Origin: Zanthoxylum bungeanum
Taxonomy: Eukaryota > Streptophyta > Magnoliopsida > Sapindales > Rutaceae
Length of the DNA stretch: 64,000 nt
Assembly: GCA_019454045.1 (NCBI GenBank)
Contig: SKCR01017976.1
Location: 1 to 64,000, forward strand
Direction of reading: 5' to 3'
The notes beneath the pieces were generated by a model. The model was not told the origin of the DNA and did no database searches. It saw only the letters and a program-made list of their open reading frames with translations. Below, in pieces: positions 47,901-59,509 of the stretch. The position numbers and the translations under genes were made by a program. Position 1 is the stretch's first letter. The number at the start of each line of letters is the position of its first letter.

Positions 47901-50900
47901 CCTGTGACAGATGGATTATATGTATGCGATGACCTCGACCTGTATGATTCAGCAAGTTTATCTGTGGTCATCATAATTTACAGGTGGGTAGATTATGGAC
48001 ACGAAATTAGATTTCGTGACAGATATGCTTGAATCTAGAGAGTCTCGCTAATGAAATATGCTCGTAGAGCACTAGGGCAACTTTTATAAATAATATTAAT
48101 TATTTATAAATCGTTTAACGGTTAAACGAAAAGATATATGCTTCAAGGTTTTTCAGGCCATTTCTTAGTTAATGTGTATTGAATTTAATACATGATTTTA
48201 TTTAATACACATTAATTAATTGTCAAATAAAGTATTTGACACATGTCGCAAATATATGTATTATGGAATATTTAAAGTAAATATAATACATATATTTAGA
48301 TAATTTTTAGATAATTATCTAATTATTTAATTTTTAAATAATTAAAATTATTTATTACATTTATCTTTATTATGATTATGGTTGGAGATGGATTAATTTG
48401 ATTGGTTCACTTGTTAGAAAACATTTAAAGTTGTAGTGTACAACTTGAACAAGTAACTTAGCCTTTATTTATTAATATAAAATTGAAACAAAATTACCCT
48501 TTTGTCCCTAGGGTTCTCGGCCTTAGTGTGTGGGTATATAAAATTTTATTTCATTTTTTTCCTTTCATAAGTTCAAGCCTCCAAGAAATAAAAGGAGAGA
48601 GTTGAGAGAAAAAACACAAGTCTTTAAGCTTGAAACTTGAAGTAAAGCTTGGAAATCAAGGTATTTTCATCCTTTCCTTTTGTAGAAAATTATTTCTATT
48701 ATTTTAGGCTACTACATGTGATGTTAGTATGTGTTTTTCTTCTCTCTTATTTTGTGTTGAGAAACTTATAAGCATGTATGTTGAACAAAATTTGCTTATT
48801 AATGGTTAATAAGCACACTTTTGATCATTAGATGACTTGGTTTCCATTCTAGAGTTGTTAGGCCACTCAATGATGACTTAGAATTGTTTTTGAGTTGTTT
48901 CATAGTGGTGAGACTTGATTGGTGTTGTAGAGATTAGATTAAAGTGTTGAATTGTGTTAATTTTGGTTAATTTGATTATTTAAGAAATTAGGGTTTCTAA
49001 CCTAAACCAAAATTGGGGCTTTTATATATATGTTATATTTTGATACATATGAGATGTATAAATTATTTTGGTAGTGATTGGAAATCACCTAAACTTGTAT
49101 TTGACAATTTAGGACTAAAATGTTCAAAATGAAAAATATTTGGGGCTCACGACAATAAGTAAAAATCTGGAAAAAATTTTCTAGGTTGCATTTTAATGTA
49201 TATAAGATGTACAAATTATTTTGGTAGTGATTGGATATCACCTAATCTTATATTTGAACCAAAATGAACAAAATATAAACTTTTTGGGACATTTTCGTAA
49301 TTATTGAAAATCTGAAAAATTTTCAGATTTCTGTTTTTAATGTATATTTGATGTACAAGTCATTTTGGTTGTGATTGGAAATCACCTAAGCTTGTTTTCA
49401 ACAATTTATGACTAAAATGATGAAAATTGAAAGTTTTGGGGTTGTATGGTAATTTACTGAAATTTTGATTTTGGGGTTACAAAATTTGTTTTTGAGTATT
49501 GAGTGATTAAAATAAATAATTTTATTTTAATTACCCAAGAAAAATTAAAGAAATCGAAAAATTTGATTTTCCCGCATTCCGCTGCGTAACCTAGGTATTT
49601 TTGCCCAAAACCCCAACAATTGACGAACTTGAGCGAGGAATCGTGATAATCCTATGCAAGCTGGAGTAAATATTCTCACCCGTTTTTTTTTATGTGATGG
49701 TACATCTGGCCGTGCATTTGCCATCCGAAGCTAGGAGGGGAGGTCTTGTCCATATGTACCTCATTGAGAGGTAATATTAAATTTTAAATATTACATTTTT
49801 AAATTTAATTTTGTATTAAAATTATTAATAATGAAAATTTATTGTAATAATTCCAGGGTTTTGGGACATTACAAACAATATGTGAAAAACAAAGCGCGGC
49901 TTGAAGGGTCAATAGCAGAGGCGGTCTTAATCAGTGAGGCAATAACATTTTGTTCGATGTACATGCATAATATTGAAACTCCTTTCAATCGTTGGCCAAG
50001 AAACTATGATGGAGATGACAGTAATCAGCAAGATATCACAGTGTTCGTCAAAATTACAGACCGTTTGGAGCATTAGGTGTCAAATTACTAACAATTGAGG
50101 AAGCTCAACGTGCGCATTGGTTTATATTGAGTAATTGCGACGAAGTGCAACCATACTTAACGTAAGTCTAGTCGGTGCATCAGTGTATTTTATTTGGATT
50201 ACATTAACGTAACTCATTTTCTGTAGGCAACATATTACCATGTTATAATGTGATAGTGACCACAACGTTGATGGAAGATACAAAAAAGAATTTCCTAAAT
50301 AGTTTGAGGCAATTGTAAGCCTAACATTGACTGTTTATTTTTATCCTAACAGTAAATATTTAATGTTTGTTATATTAACACGCAAATATTATCATGTGTT
50401 AGATAAACAACCAAGTGAAAAATGGTCAACTGGACTCGTCATCTTCGTTAGTTGCATTGACATATGGGCCTCAAAAGTAGGCTTACAAATACAGTGGATG
50501 CGTTTTGAACGGAGTTAGATTTCATACTGAGCAGCGAGATGTTTCATATGTCACTCAGAATTATGGAATTGCAGTACCGGGAGAACACAGATCTGATATT
50601 GTTGACTTCTATGGAGTGTTGTAATCAGTCATTGAGTTGATATACAGACCCCGACGAGGTACAATGCTATTCGAATGCAAGTGGTTTGACATAAATTCCA
50701 GAAAGAGGAGAATTCAATTTAGTAATCGTTTAATGTCAATTAATATTCAACATTATTGGTACAAGAATGATCCATATATTTTTTTATACCCAAGCCCGGT
50801 CTGTGATATATATGTCTGATCCAAAGCTAGGAAATGGATAGATGGTGGTAGAAAAGTAACAACATAGGGGCATTTGGACACGCATGAGAAATATAGTGTC

Positions 50901-51137
50901 GGAATTTCAGATGAAGCACAAGTCTCAGACGACTTTGAAGTTCCTGAACATATATTTCATATACCAAATATACAAGTTACTGAAAATAACATATGCACTC
51001 GAGAAAATACAGAAAACATTGAGATAATTCATCATTCTCAAGTTATCGTGGAAGTAGCAAATGAAGAAGAATTCGAAGATGAAGATGAGTTCGAGTCCTT
51101 TCAGGAATCCACAAATGCCGAAGATAATAATGACTAA
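44928..51137 (+). pseudogene. tnp2: CACTA TNP2-type transposase gene, broken and split by a solo LTR
   Basis: The N-terminus has DRNWMSSVDRLSVEYRNGV and a decayed CPC-type zinc motif, then HLYMSGISPIYRTWIYHGE. The conserved core follows over 45520-46532: LKSYYEAKKILCDLGM, KYDCVLFRVEYE, LQMLFMSRHTA, LRHPADGTKWKKFDDMYPHF, MWPVIVIPYNLP, LIEELQTIWNVGVHTYDA, LLWTINDFPAYGSLSGW and HPWRRSKLF, all TNP2 hallmarks. 46540-47050 carries NLDVMHIEKNIYESL...ISGKTKD. After the LTR insertion (47051-49618) it resumes with DELERGIVI and PSEARRGGLVHMYLIER. An intron at 49771-49856 (GT..AG) follows, then the HYKQYVKNKARLEGSIAEA block and FECKWFDINS (about 50660). The acidic tail ends at 51137. Stops and shifts are frequent. 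It would cut and move the element. Confidence 0.9.
47051..49618 (+). mobile_element. Solo LTR, 2.57 kb, inside the CACTA transposase gene
   Basis: Starts TGTTAGGGTTGGTGCTCAGA, ends CCCCAACA, flanked by a perfect duplication ATTGA (47046-47050 and 49619-49623). It is a relative of the LTRs at 15314 and 24023 and of copia C, but clearly diverged from them. About 48980-49450 holds three copies of a TTTTGGTAGTGATTGGAAATCACCTAA-like block. Confidence 0.92.
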
Positions 51138-51211
51138 TCTAGTTAGTAGATGTATAATGGATGATTACTTGTTATTATATGGAGATATTAAATTTCGTGT
51201 TGACGATGATG

Positions 51212-51290
51212 GTTATTATTATTATTATCATGGATGGATGGATGGTTGTTATTATTATTATTATCATTATTATTATTATTATTATTATTA

Positions 51291-51321
<31 letters not shown>

Positions 51322-51352
51322 TTTGTTGTTGTTGTTGTTATTATTATTATTT
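51212..51352 (+). repeat. ATT/TTG microsatellite
   Basis: (TTA)n with interspersed TCATGGATGGATGGATGG and GTTGTTGTTG runs. Long open frames of Ile/Tyr/Leu here are produced by the repeat. Confidence 0.95.
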
Positions 51353-51357
51353 TAAAT

Positions 51358-51540
51358 TTTAGCGTTGAAAAATTATAATCGATGCTGAAAGTTAGACTTT
51401 TAGCGTCGATTTTATTTCGACGCTAAAAGTAAAAAAATTAAATTTCCCAGACAAAATTGCATAATTTTTTATTAGGCGCCAATATTTTAGTATCGAAATA
51501 TTCGATGCTAAAATGAAACTATTTCGACGCTAAAGGGTTA
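51358..51540 (+). repeat. CACTA internal motif cluster between the two genes
   Basis: At least five TTTAGCGTCGA/TCGACGCTAAA-type words in face-to-face pairs, followed at 51541-51610 by an AAAATCCC and CT-rich stretch like that after the left-end cluster (44520-44640). It probably acts as the promoter region of the second gene. Confidence 0.8.
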
Positions 51541-52395
51541 TTAAAATCCCAAAATCGGAATCACCCTTCACTTTCTTCTCTTCTGCGTGTTTTCTTATAT
51601 TCTTCTCTTCTTATCTAAACTAGACTCGTCGATTATGCAAATCAACGGTAATGATTTCATATGTATATATGCATATACGTATTATGTGTGTTGAATGATA
51701 CATTTAGATTTGGAATTCAGATTATATGATAAATACATATTTTGTGTGTTGAATGTGTGTTAAATGATACGTTTAGATTTGGAATTCAGATTATGTAGGT
51801 GGGAATGTGTGTTGAATGTTGAGGAGGATGATGCTTGCTGTTCTACTTACTGTTCTGGAATTTCCAGAATAACACTTGCTGTTCTGGAATTTTTATTTGC
51901 TGATTTTTTTCAATGAAATTTTCCATGTTGCACTAAGTTACTTACGGATGTATACATGCGGTCCGGGAAAATTTTAGGGTGAACACCCATCCGAACAAAT
52001 AGGGTCAATAGTTCAGCATTTAGGCCGTAACATACTTGAGTGACTAAGGTGAAATGATTAGGGATTCATCAGTAATTTGGTTGATGCTCATGCTCGACCT
52101 ACCCAAAAAAGTCTAGGCTTAAGAAAAATGATGATAGTTCAGTTGTCGAAGAAAATTTCCCGATGAACTTGCTGTTCTGGAAATCCACAACAGCACTTGT
52201 TGTTCTTATTTTTATTATAGATATGGCTTGGATTACAGTTATAAGACTTGAAGTGAATGATTTTGATAAACTAGCCAATGATTCACATTTTCTATCTTAT
52301 TTTTATATTTTAAATTTGGATATATATATCTTGCTAGTGAAATTGAGGGTGCATAACTATTATTCAAGTACTGCATTTTGATTCTTATTTTGCAG

Positions 52396-53898
52396 ATGGC
52401 ACCGGGCAATCGCAAACACGCTACTTCGACTTCATCTACATCTGCAATGATAGATGTCCCTGCTAGGGTATTTTCTAGCACATGTGACTCGAGTACAGCG
52501 AAGGGTCAAGGATGCACCCGTGGCCTAGGATTGGTTAAGCAAGTTAAGGCTCACGGTTGCATCCGGATAGAGATATCAGATGATGGAGAAAGACAAATTG
52601 GGCAACATTCTCCATCATTTACAAATGCCATAGGTGCTGCTGCTCGGTATGAAGCTCCCCAAAACTACGTTTCTTAGAGAAAGATATCTTGAGAGACGAA
52701 AATAAACCAGCTCTTCTCGACGCTATTTGTGAGTAAACTTACAGTATTGAGTTTTCGTTATATTCTACTATCTTTAAATTAATATTTTATACTTAATTTT
52801 TACTTGGTTTCTATTCCTGTAAGAGTGGTTCGACGTGGATCTGACCAAAGTAAATGTCCAGAAGTATCTTGACCACTACATGGGGAAACGTTATAAGGAT
52901 TATAGGACAAAAATCATGAAATCGATATTCGACGCATATGGGCATTCGGATGCTCCACAACACAAGCCTGATTTTATAGAGGAGCAAGATTGTACATTCT
53001 TGTGTGAGCTTTGGTCTAGAGAGAAACACGAGGTAATTTTTAAAATAATACGAAATTGATAATTCTCTTCGTTTTTGTACTTGCAGTGTTGTTAAATGCA
53101 GAATAAATGTCACGCAAATGCGGATAATCAAAGTCACATGCGTTTCAACCACCGTGGAGGTTCCAAGCCATTTATCCAACACTGTGGCGAACATTCTGAG
53201 GTAAATATATCATAAACTGTATTTTAACAGTTCATTAATTTAACTAATGTCCAATAATGTATTAGTTTATATTTTTTAGCAGAGTAGCACAGGTGAGGTG
53301 CAATCATTTCCAGAGTTTTTCTTAGTGACGCACTACAATGAGAAGAAAAAATGGATCAATGAAGAAGCCGAACGCTGCTACGTAAGTTTAAGTATTAAAA
53401 GTAAAATAAATATTATTTTAAATTAATTTTTTCTTTTCAAATTCGAACATTAACTTAATTTTTTTAAAACAGAACGAAATGGTGGAGCTTCAGCATCAAA
53501 CTTAGGAGACAGGGTCCGACCCTATACCGGATGAGGAGTTGTCGCAATTGGTTTTCAAGAACCAAACAACATACAACGTTGGCCTTGGCCTTGGCACTCG
53601 TAAGAAGCCGACATCATTTGGGCGCACTACTATTTCTTCTCAAACTGACTCGTGCCTTCGAGAAGAGCTAGCCACCACCAAGAACATGTTGGAAAATACC
53701 GAAGATGAGCTGAAGAAGACTTAGGAGACGCTACTGCAGGTTAAAGTGGACCACGAAAGGAAGATGCAGGAGTTCGACCAGCAGATAAGGGCTTTCCGGG
53801 AGATGTTGGAGGCCTCACTCGGCCGGAGTGCATCGGGCTCGAGCGCCCCCCATCACAGCAGCAATAAATTTTATTTTCATTTGTATAAACATTCATAA
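52396..53898 (+). pseudogene. CACTA second gene, transposase-associated coiled-coil protein, five exons
   Basis: The start ATG 52396 follows an acceptor TTTTGCAG. Exon 1 has a low-complexity Ser/Thr stretch, then RGLGLVKQVKAHGCIRIEI. Stops TAG 52675 and a following TGA break it before a donor near 52729. Exon 2 ends at donor 53032 and carries DLTKVNVQKYLDHYMGKRYKDYRTKI. Exon 3 (ending 53200) has FNHRGGSKPF, exon 4 (53283-53381) has FFLVTHYNEKKKWINEEAE, and exon 5 (from 53473) has DPIPDEELSQLVF and a coiled coil (REELATTKNMLENTEDELKK, TAG at 53722-53724, then a heptad-like tail). This block order is that of the plant En/Spm-associated transposase family (Ptta/En/Spm, Transposase_24). Splice sites are intact; exons carry nonsense changes. 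Confidence 0.82.
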
Positions 53899-54069
53899 TA
53901 GATAGTTTTAATATACTATGTATTTATTTTATTTAATAAATTTTCATTATAATAACAAATTAATTATTAGAATAAAAATAATTGTATTATTATTCGGTAA
54001 TTTTTTTTTGAAATAATAATATTTTTTTAAATATTAAATTGAATATTTCAGAGCAAAAGTATGTAAAAT

Positions 54070-54448
54070 AAATTTTTTATACTTTTAGCGTCGAATAATT
54101 CGACGCTAAAGCCTAAAAGTAAGAAAATAATATTTACTTCGAAATAATTTATTGATTTTAGCGTCAAAAATTTTCGACGCTAAAATAGAACTTTTAGCGT
54201 CGAATATTTTCGTCGCCAAATTTGTACTGTAGGGTCGAAAAATACTCTTTTTAGTCGAAAAAATTTGGACGCAAAATCCGAGGTTTTGGCGTCGAAATGT
54301 TATATTTCGACGCTAATTGTCTTTCTCGTCCACATTTTGGTGTCGAAATTTAGCGTCGAATTTGTTCGACGCAAATTACTCTTGGCGTCCAATTTCTTAG
54401 TTTTAGCGTCGATATATTTCGACGCTAAAGACCTTATTTTTTGTAGTG
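54070..54448 (+). repeat. CACTA right subterminal motif cluster
   Basis: Over a dozen AGCGTCGA/TCGACGC words in both orientations down to the terminal TTTTTTGTAGTG. Confidence 0.92.
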
Positions 54449-54451
54449 TTT

Positions 54452-54938
54452 GAATATTTATGTTCTGAATTCTTTAATTAAATTTAATCTAATAAAAGGC
54501 TCCTTTATGGGTTTCATAGTTATTATTGGGTTGCGAAGATGTTCCTGGGAGAAAATTCTCAAGGAATCTCGAAACCTGCACAACAGAGTATTATTTATTA
54601 TCTGCTTAAAAATCAACAAGTTACTACAATAAATTTATTGTTTTCCTTACTTTGTATACTTAATATATGTTATATGTAGCAGCGTAATTGTATTCTCTGA
54701 TTGAAGCTTAATTTTATCAAGCAACATATTATGAAAATCAAGCATATTATATACACATTCTCATATGCATGATTATTCATACATCTTCCGTATCATGAAA
54801 AAACACAACGAAGCAATGCGCGGGCCAAATTACTAACTAGAGTAATTTAAAAACTATATTTCCTTTTCTATAGATAATTATTTGCATCTGCATTTAATAT
54901 TTGTCTATTCTATTCAACTTATCCTCGTGTGGCTTCAG
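54452..54938. other. CACTA right flank, unassigned
   Basis: AT-rich with no recognisable gene. It may be intron or flank of the VSR fragment that follows, since a clean splice acceptor (GGCTTCAG) ends it at 54938. Confidence 0.4.
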
Positions 54939-55645
54939 ATTGGAAAAGGTTCCCGTGGAGATGTGACTATACTGCCAACTATTGTTATAAACAACAGACA
55001 GTATAGAGGTCTGAACCAACATCTTGAACATATCTTTAAGCTATCTGATTGCATGGACAATTTTTTATTCTTTACATTTTCTTGATTTCTGATAAGTTGA
55101 ACATTGGAGCAGTTCTCAAGGCTATTTGTGCAGGTTTTCAGGAAACTACTGAGCCAAATGAACACCTAGTGAAGTTATAGGATACTTTTCGAGGAAGAGT
55201 GTGCTAGTGTCCTGTAGTACGAGGCGTGAAGTTTATTGGTGATGGTTATACTCATTGTGAAGGTAAAAGCTTTTGCATGGAGTTGAATTTCATAATTATA
55301 TTTTTGGAGTCTCATGTTGTCTGTGTTTGGAAGTTAGTCACTTCCATTCGTACATTTCACATATCAATCTATAGGCTGTGCAACAGTCCTGGATCTTTAC
55401 TTGATGGATGGTTTTCAGCCTATTGGAACTTAAATGTTGGTTCCATTTTTAGGTTTCCAAGTAGACTATAATAAAAATTTTGATTTTAGTTCTATGACTT
55501 GTATCTGTTTACTGTTTAGTGATATATATATATATCATGTCTGTGCTTGTTTGGTTGAATAGCTTCAGGAGCTTTACGCTGTGCAATTAATAATGGAGGG
55601 AGTTGGAAGAAAACCCAAGATGGCAAGAGTTTTTCTACTTGTATT
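54939..55645 (+). pseudogene. VSR-like: Vacuolar sorting receptor (VSR) gene fragment, three exons
   Basis: VSRs are membrane receptors that carry soluble proteins to the plant vacuole. Exon 1 (54939-55008) encodes [20 protein letters not shown] then QYR, a VSR luminal-domain signature, and ends at a GT donor. Exon 2 (about 55092-55261) encodes GAVLKAICAGFQETTEP, then jumps with stops and an internal loss of about 30 codons to DTFRGRVC and GVKFIGDGYTHCE, the start of the EGF-like region, and ends at GAAG|GTAAAA. Exon 3 (55569-55645) encodes ALRCAINNGGSWKKTQDGKS; a family Cys is Ser. The acceptor of exon 2 seems lost (CTG where CAG is expected). Introns are present, so this is a genomic fragment, not a retrocopy. 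No signal peptide, transmembrane segment or rest of the gene is here. Confidence 0.88.
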
Positions 55646-55889
55646 GTAAGTAACATTTTTGGGACTATTCTAAAGTCGATGTCATTATAAGCATATTTGT
55701 ATGTCAAAATAATATATATTATGACATAATAATTATAAATAATAAGATTAGAAATGAAAACGTAGTTATTTTATTAATAAATAATAAAATATAATGTACA
55801 ATATATTATTCGGATTGACGCTCCAAGCATCAACTCCAAAAAACTTCCACTTGCTTAGTGCCAATCAAGATGGTATTGAAGTCCTATCT

Positions 55890-56455
55890 CCTCCATATGC
55901 TTATCAAATAACTTAGTAGGTAAGGCATTAATAAGCGGATCTGTTATGTTGTCTTCCCCTTGAACCTTCAAGACCACTATGTATTTTTCGTTCGATGATT
56001 TCTCTAATCACGCGATATTTCATCTCAAAGTGTTTAGATTTGGAATGCGCCTTTGGCTGTTTAGCCTGTGTAATGGCTCCGCTATTATCATAGTACAGTG
56101 GGATCAGATCCGCAATACTAGACACAATGTTAAGTTCTGTGATTAAATTTCTAATCCATACAGCTTCTTTAGCAGCTTCCGAAGCCGCTATAAATCCTAC
56201 CGCAATGGTGGAATAAGTTGTAGAGCCTTGCTTTGAATATCGCCAACTAATTGCACCGCTATTAAGGGTAAATATGTATCCGGATGTAGACTTTCTATCA
56301 ATCGAATATCCCTCTCGAAGTCTGTATAATCCTTAAGTTGTAGTCTTCCTCATATATTAGAAACTTATCCTTAGTACCATTAAGATATTTCGTGATATGT
56401 TTCACGGCTGTCCAATGATCATTACCTGGATCAGACTGATGTCTACCACTTTGAT
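55890..56455 (-). pseudogene. E2 RNase H fragment
   Basis: Minus strand. YQSDPGNDHWTAVKHITKYL at about 56385-56445, decayed middle, then YYDNSGAITQAKQPKAHSKS (about 56040-56105) and KYRVIREIIERK. The catalytic-region YCDN has become YYDN. Broken by shifts. Confidence 0.8.
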
Positions 56456-57135
56456 TTAATCCAATTAAATCTAGACAAAGTTTAACCAATTGATTAGTTC
56501 ATTGTCTACCACTTTAATTTAATCCAATTAAATCAATCCAAATACACGTATTATTATATTTTTTTAATTACCAAAATATCCTCCAATGGTGGAGATATTT
56601 ATGAAATTACAACAAAGTCCTTATGTGATTTTGGATTAATCCAATTAGGTCAAAGTAATAATTAATGTTATCCAATAATACTTAATTATTTTAATAGATA
56701 ATTATTATAACAAATATTATTTATTATCGAACATTATCAGTTACCCAAGTGCTCAACGAGTACACTTCATATTGTGAGACTCTCTAAGTCCAGACACGTT
56801 CGTCATATAATCATAGCTTATATGTACGCAATTCAGAACCACCTCTGAATTTGCGAAGAACAAGAACGACCTTTCTGAACTATACAAGTCGAGGTCATCA
56901 CATATGTTTAACAATCCCTTCGTCGTAGGCTATCCGATTTGTGCTTAGGAAACATAGATTACACCGTCAAGTTTACAAGACGTACATCTAATATTGTCGA
57001 CATGTCCACGATTCTTGACAACTAATCAGAACACTATTTATGATACATGCGATCCACCCTAAGTGATCGGCTTTGACCAAAGTATTAAGAATTATGACTT
57101 ACTCACATGGATACCTAAACCCCTTATGGTACACA

Positions 57136-57409
57136 TTAGGAGTGTTCATAAGGTCGGGTCAACCCGCGACCCGACCCGACCTGACCCGCGTGAGTTTAAA
57201 AAAATAAAGAATTTTCGGGTTAACTCGACCCAACCTAAAATTTACTGGTTGGGTAACGGGTTTGATATTAATACCCGACCCGACCCGAAACCATAATATT
57301 CTTTTATTTTTCTAAAAATTTTATTATTATTTTTTAAAATTTTTACTATTATTTCATTTATTTATTACTTTTGTTGTCTTTAAAATTTATATATATGATA
57401 ATTTTCGGG
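57136..57409. mobile_element. hAT-type terminal fragment in E2
   Basis: TTAGGAGTGTTCATAAGG then repeated GACCCGACC/GGGTT words, then an AT-rich tail, in the same LTR context as 43606. Copia LTR sequence resumes near 57410. No right terminal repeat is evident. Confidence 0.5.
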
Positions 57410-57590
57410 ACATAAAATAACTAATACGAGCTTCCTTTGCTTATGGTACATCAGGTCAAACCATTGAAACTCTAATTTCAATATATGACATATGCTAGTG
57501 TTCTTGGTTATATGAATTCGACCGAAAACCAATGATTATGAATATTTACTTTAAGAATAGTTTATAATAGTAATATTATCCCAATGTCAG

Positions 57591-58427
57591 TGTTGTACAA
57601 TTATGACCCATATCACCACTATTTTGTAAAGAACATGGTGTTCTTGTACAAAATTAACTATGTGACAAAGGAAATTGCTCTTTTATCATTTGTAATTTGA
57701 TTACCTGGATATATAAATGATAAAAGTCCATATAATTAGTGCTAGATTAATAAGATATGAGACAGTATTAATCCACGAAAGGTTTAATCATTAAATATAC
57801 CTAGTCGTAGTATTATCGAGACTGGACATCGATAATGCGGAATAGGCTAGTATTGCACTTGTGCGCATTATGGAAGCGTAACGACACAGTTCTCATATAT
57901 TTAAGTATTGGATACTTATGCAAGTGTGATATGAGGTTCTATTTACCGATGGTACGGGAATAGCTTCGCTCTGGATAGACCACTCGGAATCCCATTGGTA
58001 GTATGACTATGTGTATATGGGAATCCGAATCAAGGTAGGTGTATTTGGTCTTAACCTGAGACTTGCATCGCTAATACTTGTGACAATCAGTATACTTTGG
58101 TTTTGGTCGTCCGAGGCTTTAACAGGTTCTGTGTACGCCTCTTCTGGGTATACTGAGAATCATAGTGTATTGGGTGTGATGTCAAGATGGAAGTATCACT
58201 TCAGTCATATGGAGATGATGATCATGCAGGGATACAGAACTGGTACTCTTAAGTACTGTAGTCATCGGGATAATATGACTAGGTCATGATTATCCGATTA
58301 TAAAAACTAGTTGCCAGTGATCCGATATATGCTTCGTACGGGGCAGACACAATTCCAGCCCCAGGCCTAGCATGTGACGTCCGATACTGGATCGTAATAC
58401 GTAATACACTGTATACTACGCCTGGTT
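57591..58427 (-). repeat. LTR (family of the 19924 solo LTR), minus strand, piece 1
   Basis: Reverse complement of about 20960-21806, starting at the LTR edge TGTTG. It ends at ACTACGCCTGGT, where a gypsy element begins. About 43 bp of LTR sequence expected next are missing before piece 2 (63353). Confidence 0.88.
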
Positions 58428-59372
58428 AGAGAAATACCGGTTCTTAATGGAAGCAACCTCGACAGTAGCGGGCTTGGTCTCAGAAGGCCCCCCAAAAGTT
58501 CTTCTATTCTGGCCATAAAACTTTCTGTTTTCAGCCTCTTCTTCCTCAATATCCATGACAGTTTCCCTCAACTGTCGAAAATCAGAAATCATCGAAGTCA
58601 TCCTCCTTAGTTTACTATAAATAGAGGGCTTGGTGCCCTTGATGATCATTTTGATTTGGTCATTCTCTGAGGGCCGAGTCTGCATTTTCAAAAGCTGGCT
58701 TCTCCAGCGATCCACATACTCTTTGAAACTTTCCTCTGACTTCTGCTTAGTGTTCTCCAAATCACGGAGTGACAAGTCAATTTCTAAGTCTGTAACATAC
58801 TGCTTCAGAAAATCATCAGCTAGTTCCCTCCAATCTTCCTTAACCTTATTCTTAAGGCTATGATACCAAACCACAGGTGCCCCCTCGAGTGACATCCCAA
58901 ACATCTTCTGAGCTTGGCGCTGTGTTAGGCCCACTGAACTCATAACTGACACATATTGTCGGAGGTGGACCCTCGGATCCCCATTCCCGTTGAACTTGGC
59001 CATATCCGGCATCTTGAACTGAGCAGGCAACTGTTCCTCAAAAGCCATCGCCTCATAGTCTAGTAATTCTTCGTCCTTACCCTTCATCTTACGGGTAACT
59101 GACTCAACCTGATCCCGAAGCTTCTGAAATTCTGCCTGAGACCCAATCACTTTGCCTGTTGCATACTCTGCCATGCCATCATCAAAAGTGGGGATATCAT
59201 CCCCCAACCCATTCGGAGGTTCCTCGCGCCTCACATTCTCAGAATTTCCCCCAGCACGGGGCTTAGCCATATTTGTCATGGCAGTAGTCAAGGTTTGCAA
59301 CTGTTCAGTGACCTTGGCGAGACCGTTTTCCAACTGATCCATACGTGATACCTCAATATCTGATTCACTCAT
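58416..59372 (-). pseudogene. gag: Tat/Ogre-type gag, open but truncated and fused to host LTR
   Basis: Minus strand, open for 363 codons from 59507. I prefer the inner ATG at 59372 (MSESDIEVSRMDQLENGLAK) because upstream codons look like leader. There is an N-terminal coiled-coil-like stretch, then PDMAKFNGNGDPRVHLRQYV, FGMSLEGAPVVWYHSL, WRELADDFLKQYVTD and ESFKEYVDRWRSQLLKM, the retrotransposon Gag core. There is no zinc knuckle, because the frame runs off the element at about 58428 and ends a few codons later at TAG in the neighbouring LTR. It is the longest undamaged coding stretch in the window, suggesting a young insertion. Confidence 0.9.
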
Positions 59373-59509
59373 GTCTGTTCCCAGTATTTTGGTGAGTCTT
59401 CCCTTTTCCCTAACCCAACGGGAATCTATGATGGCTTTCAGAACACGAGGGTTAACATGATGTATGTATGCATGGGGTGCGTGAGATGCATGTAACATAT
59501 ATAACATAC

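Larger units (their letters stand above)
44048..54448 (+). mobile_element. Complete CACTA (En/Spm) DNA transposon, 10.4 kb, with a nested solo LTR
   Basis: It starts CACTACAAAAAAATTGACC and ends ATTTTTTGTAGTG, inverted repeats of the CACTA type, flanked by the 3-bp duplication TTT (44045-44047 and 54449-54451). Both ends carry dense TTTAGCGTCGA/TCGACGCTAAA motifs, which in En/Spm relatives are bound by the element's own DNA-binding protein. Two genes lie inside on the plus strand: a TNP2-type transposase (44928-51137) and a second transposase-associated gene (52396-53898). Both are broken. A 2.6-kb solo LTR splits the first gene. Confidence 0.95.
55662..57590 (-). mobile_element. Chimeric copia fragment E2, sister of E1
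   Basis: Same parts and same internal join as E1: LTR start at about 55835, RNase H end 55890-56455 (IAQAKQPKAHSKSKH-type and HITKYLNGTKDKFLIY), then LTR from TCTACCACTTTGATTTAATCC (56442) on. The lower LTR is cut at 55662, directly after VSR exon 3. The upper LTR carries the hAT-type fragment at 57136 and continues past it from about 57410 to 57590. Confidence 0.72.

Noticed and set aside
51061..51378. Ile/Tyr-rich proteins
   Set aside because: Translation of an ATT microsatellite.
54939..55645. VSR fragment as cargo captured inside the CACTA element
   Set aside because: The CACTA end and its TTT duplication are at 54448-54451, so the fragment is outside.
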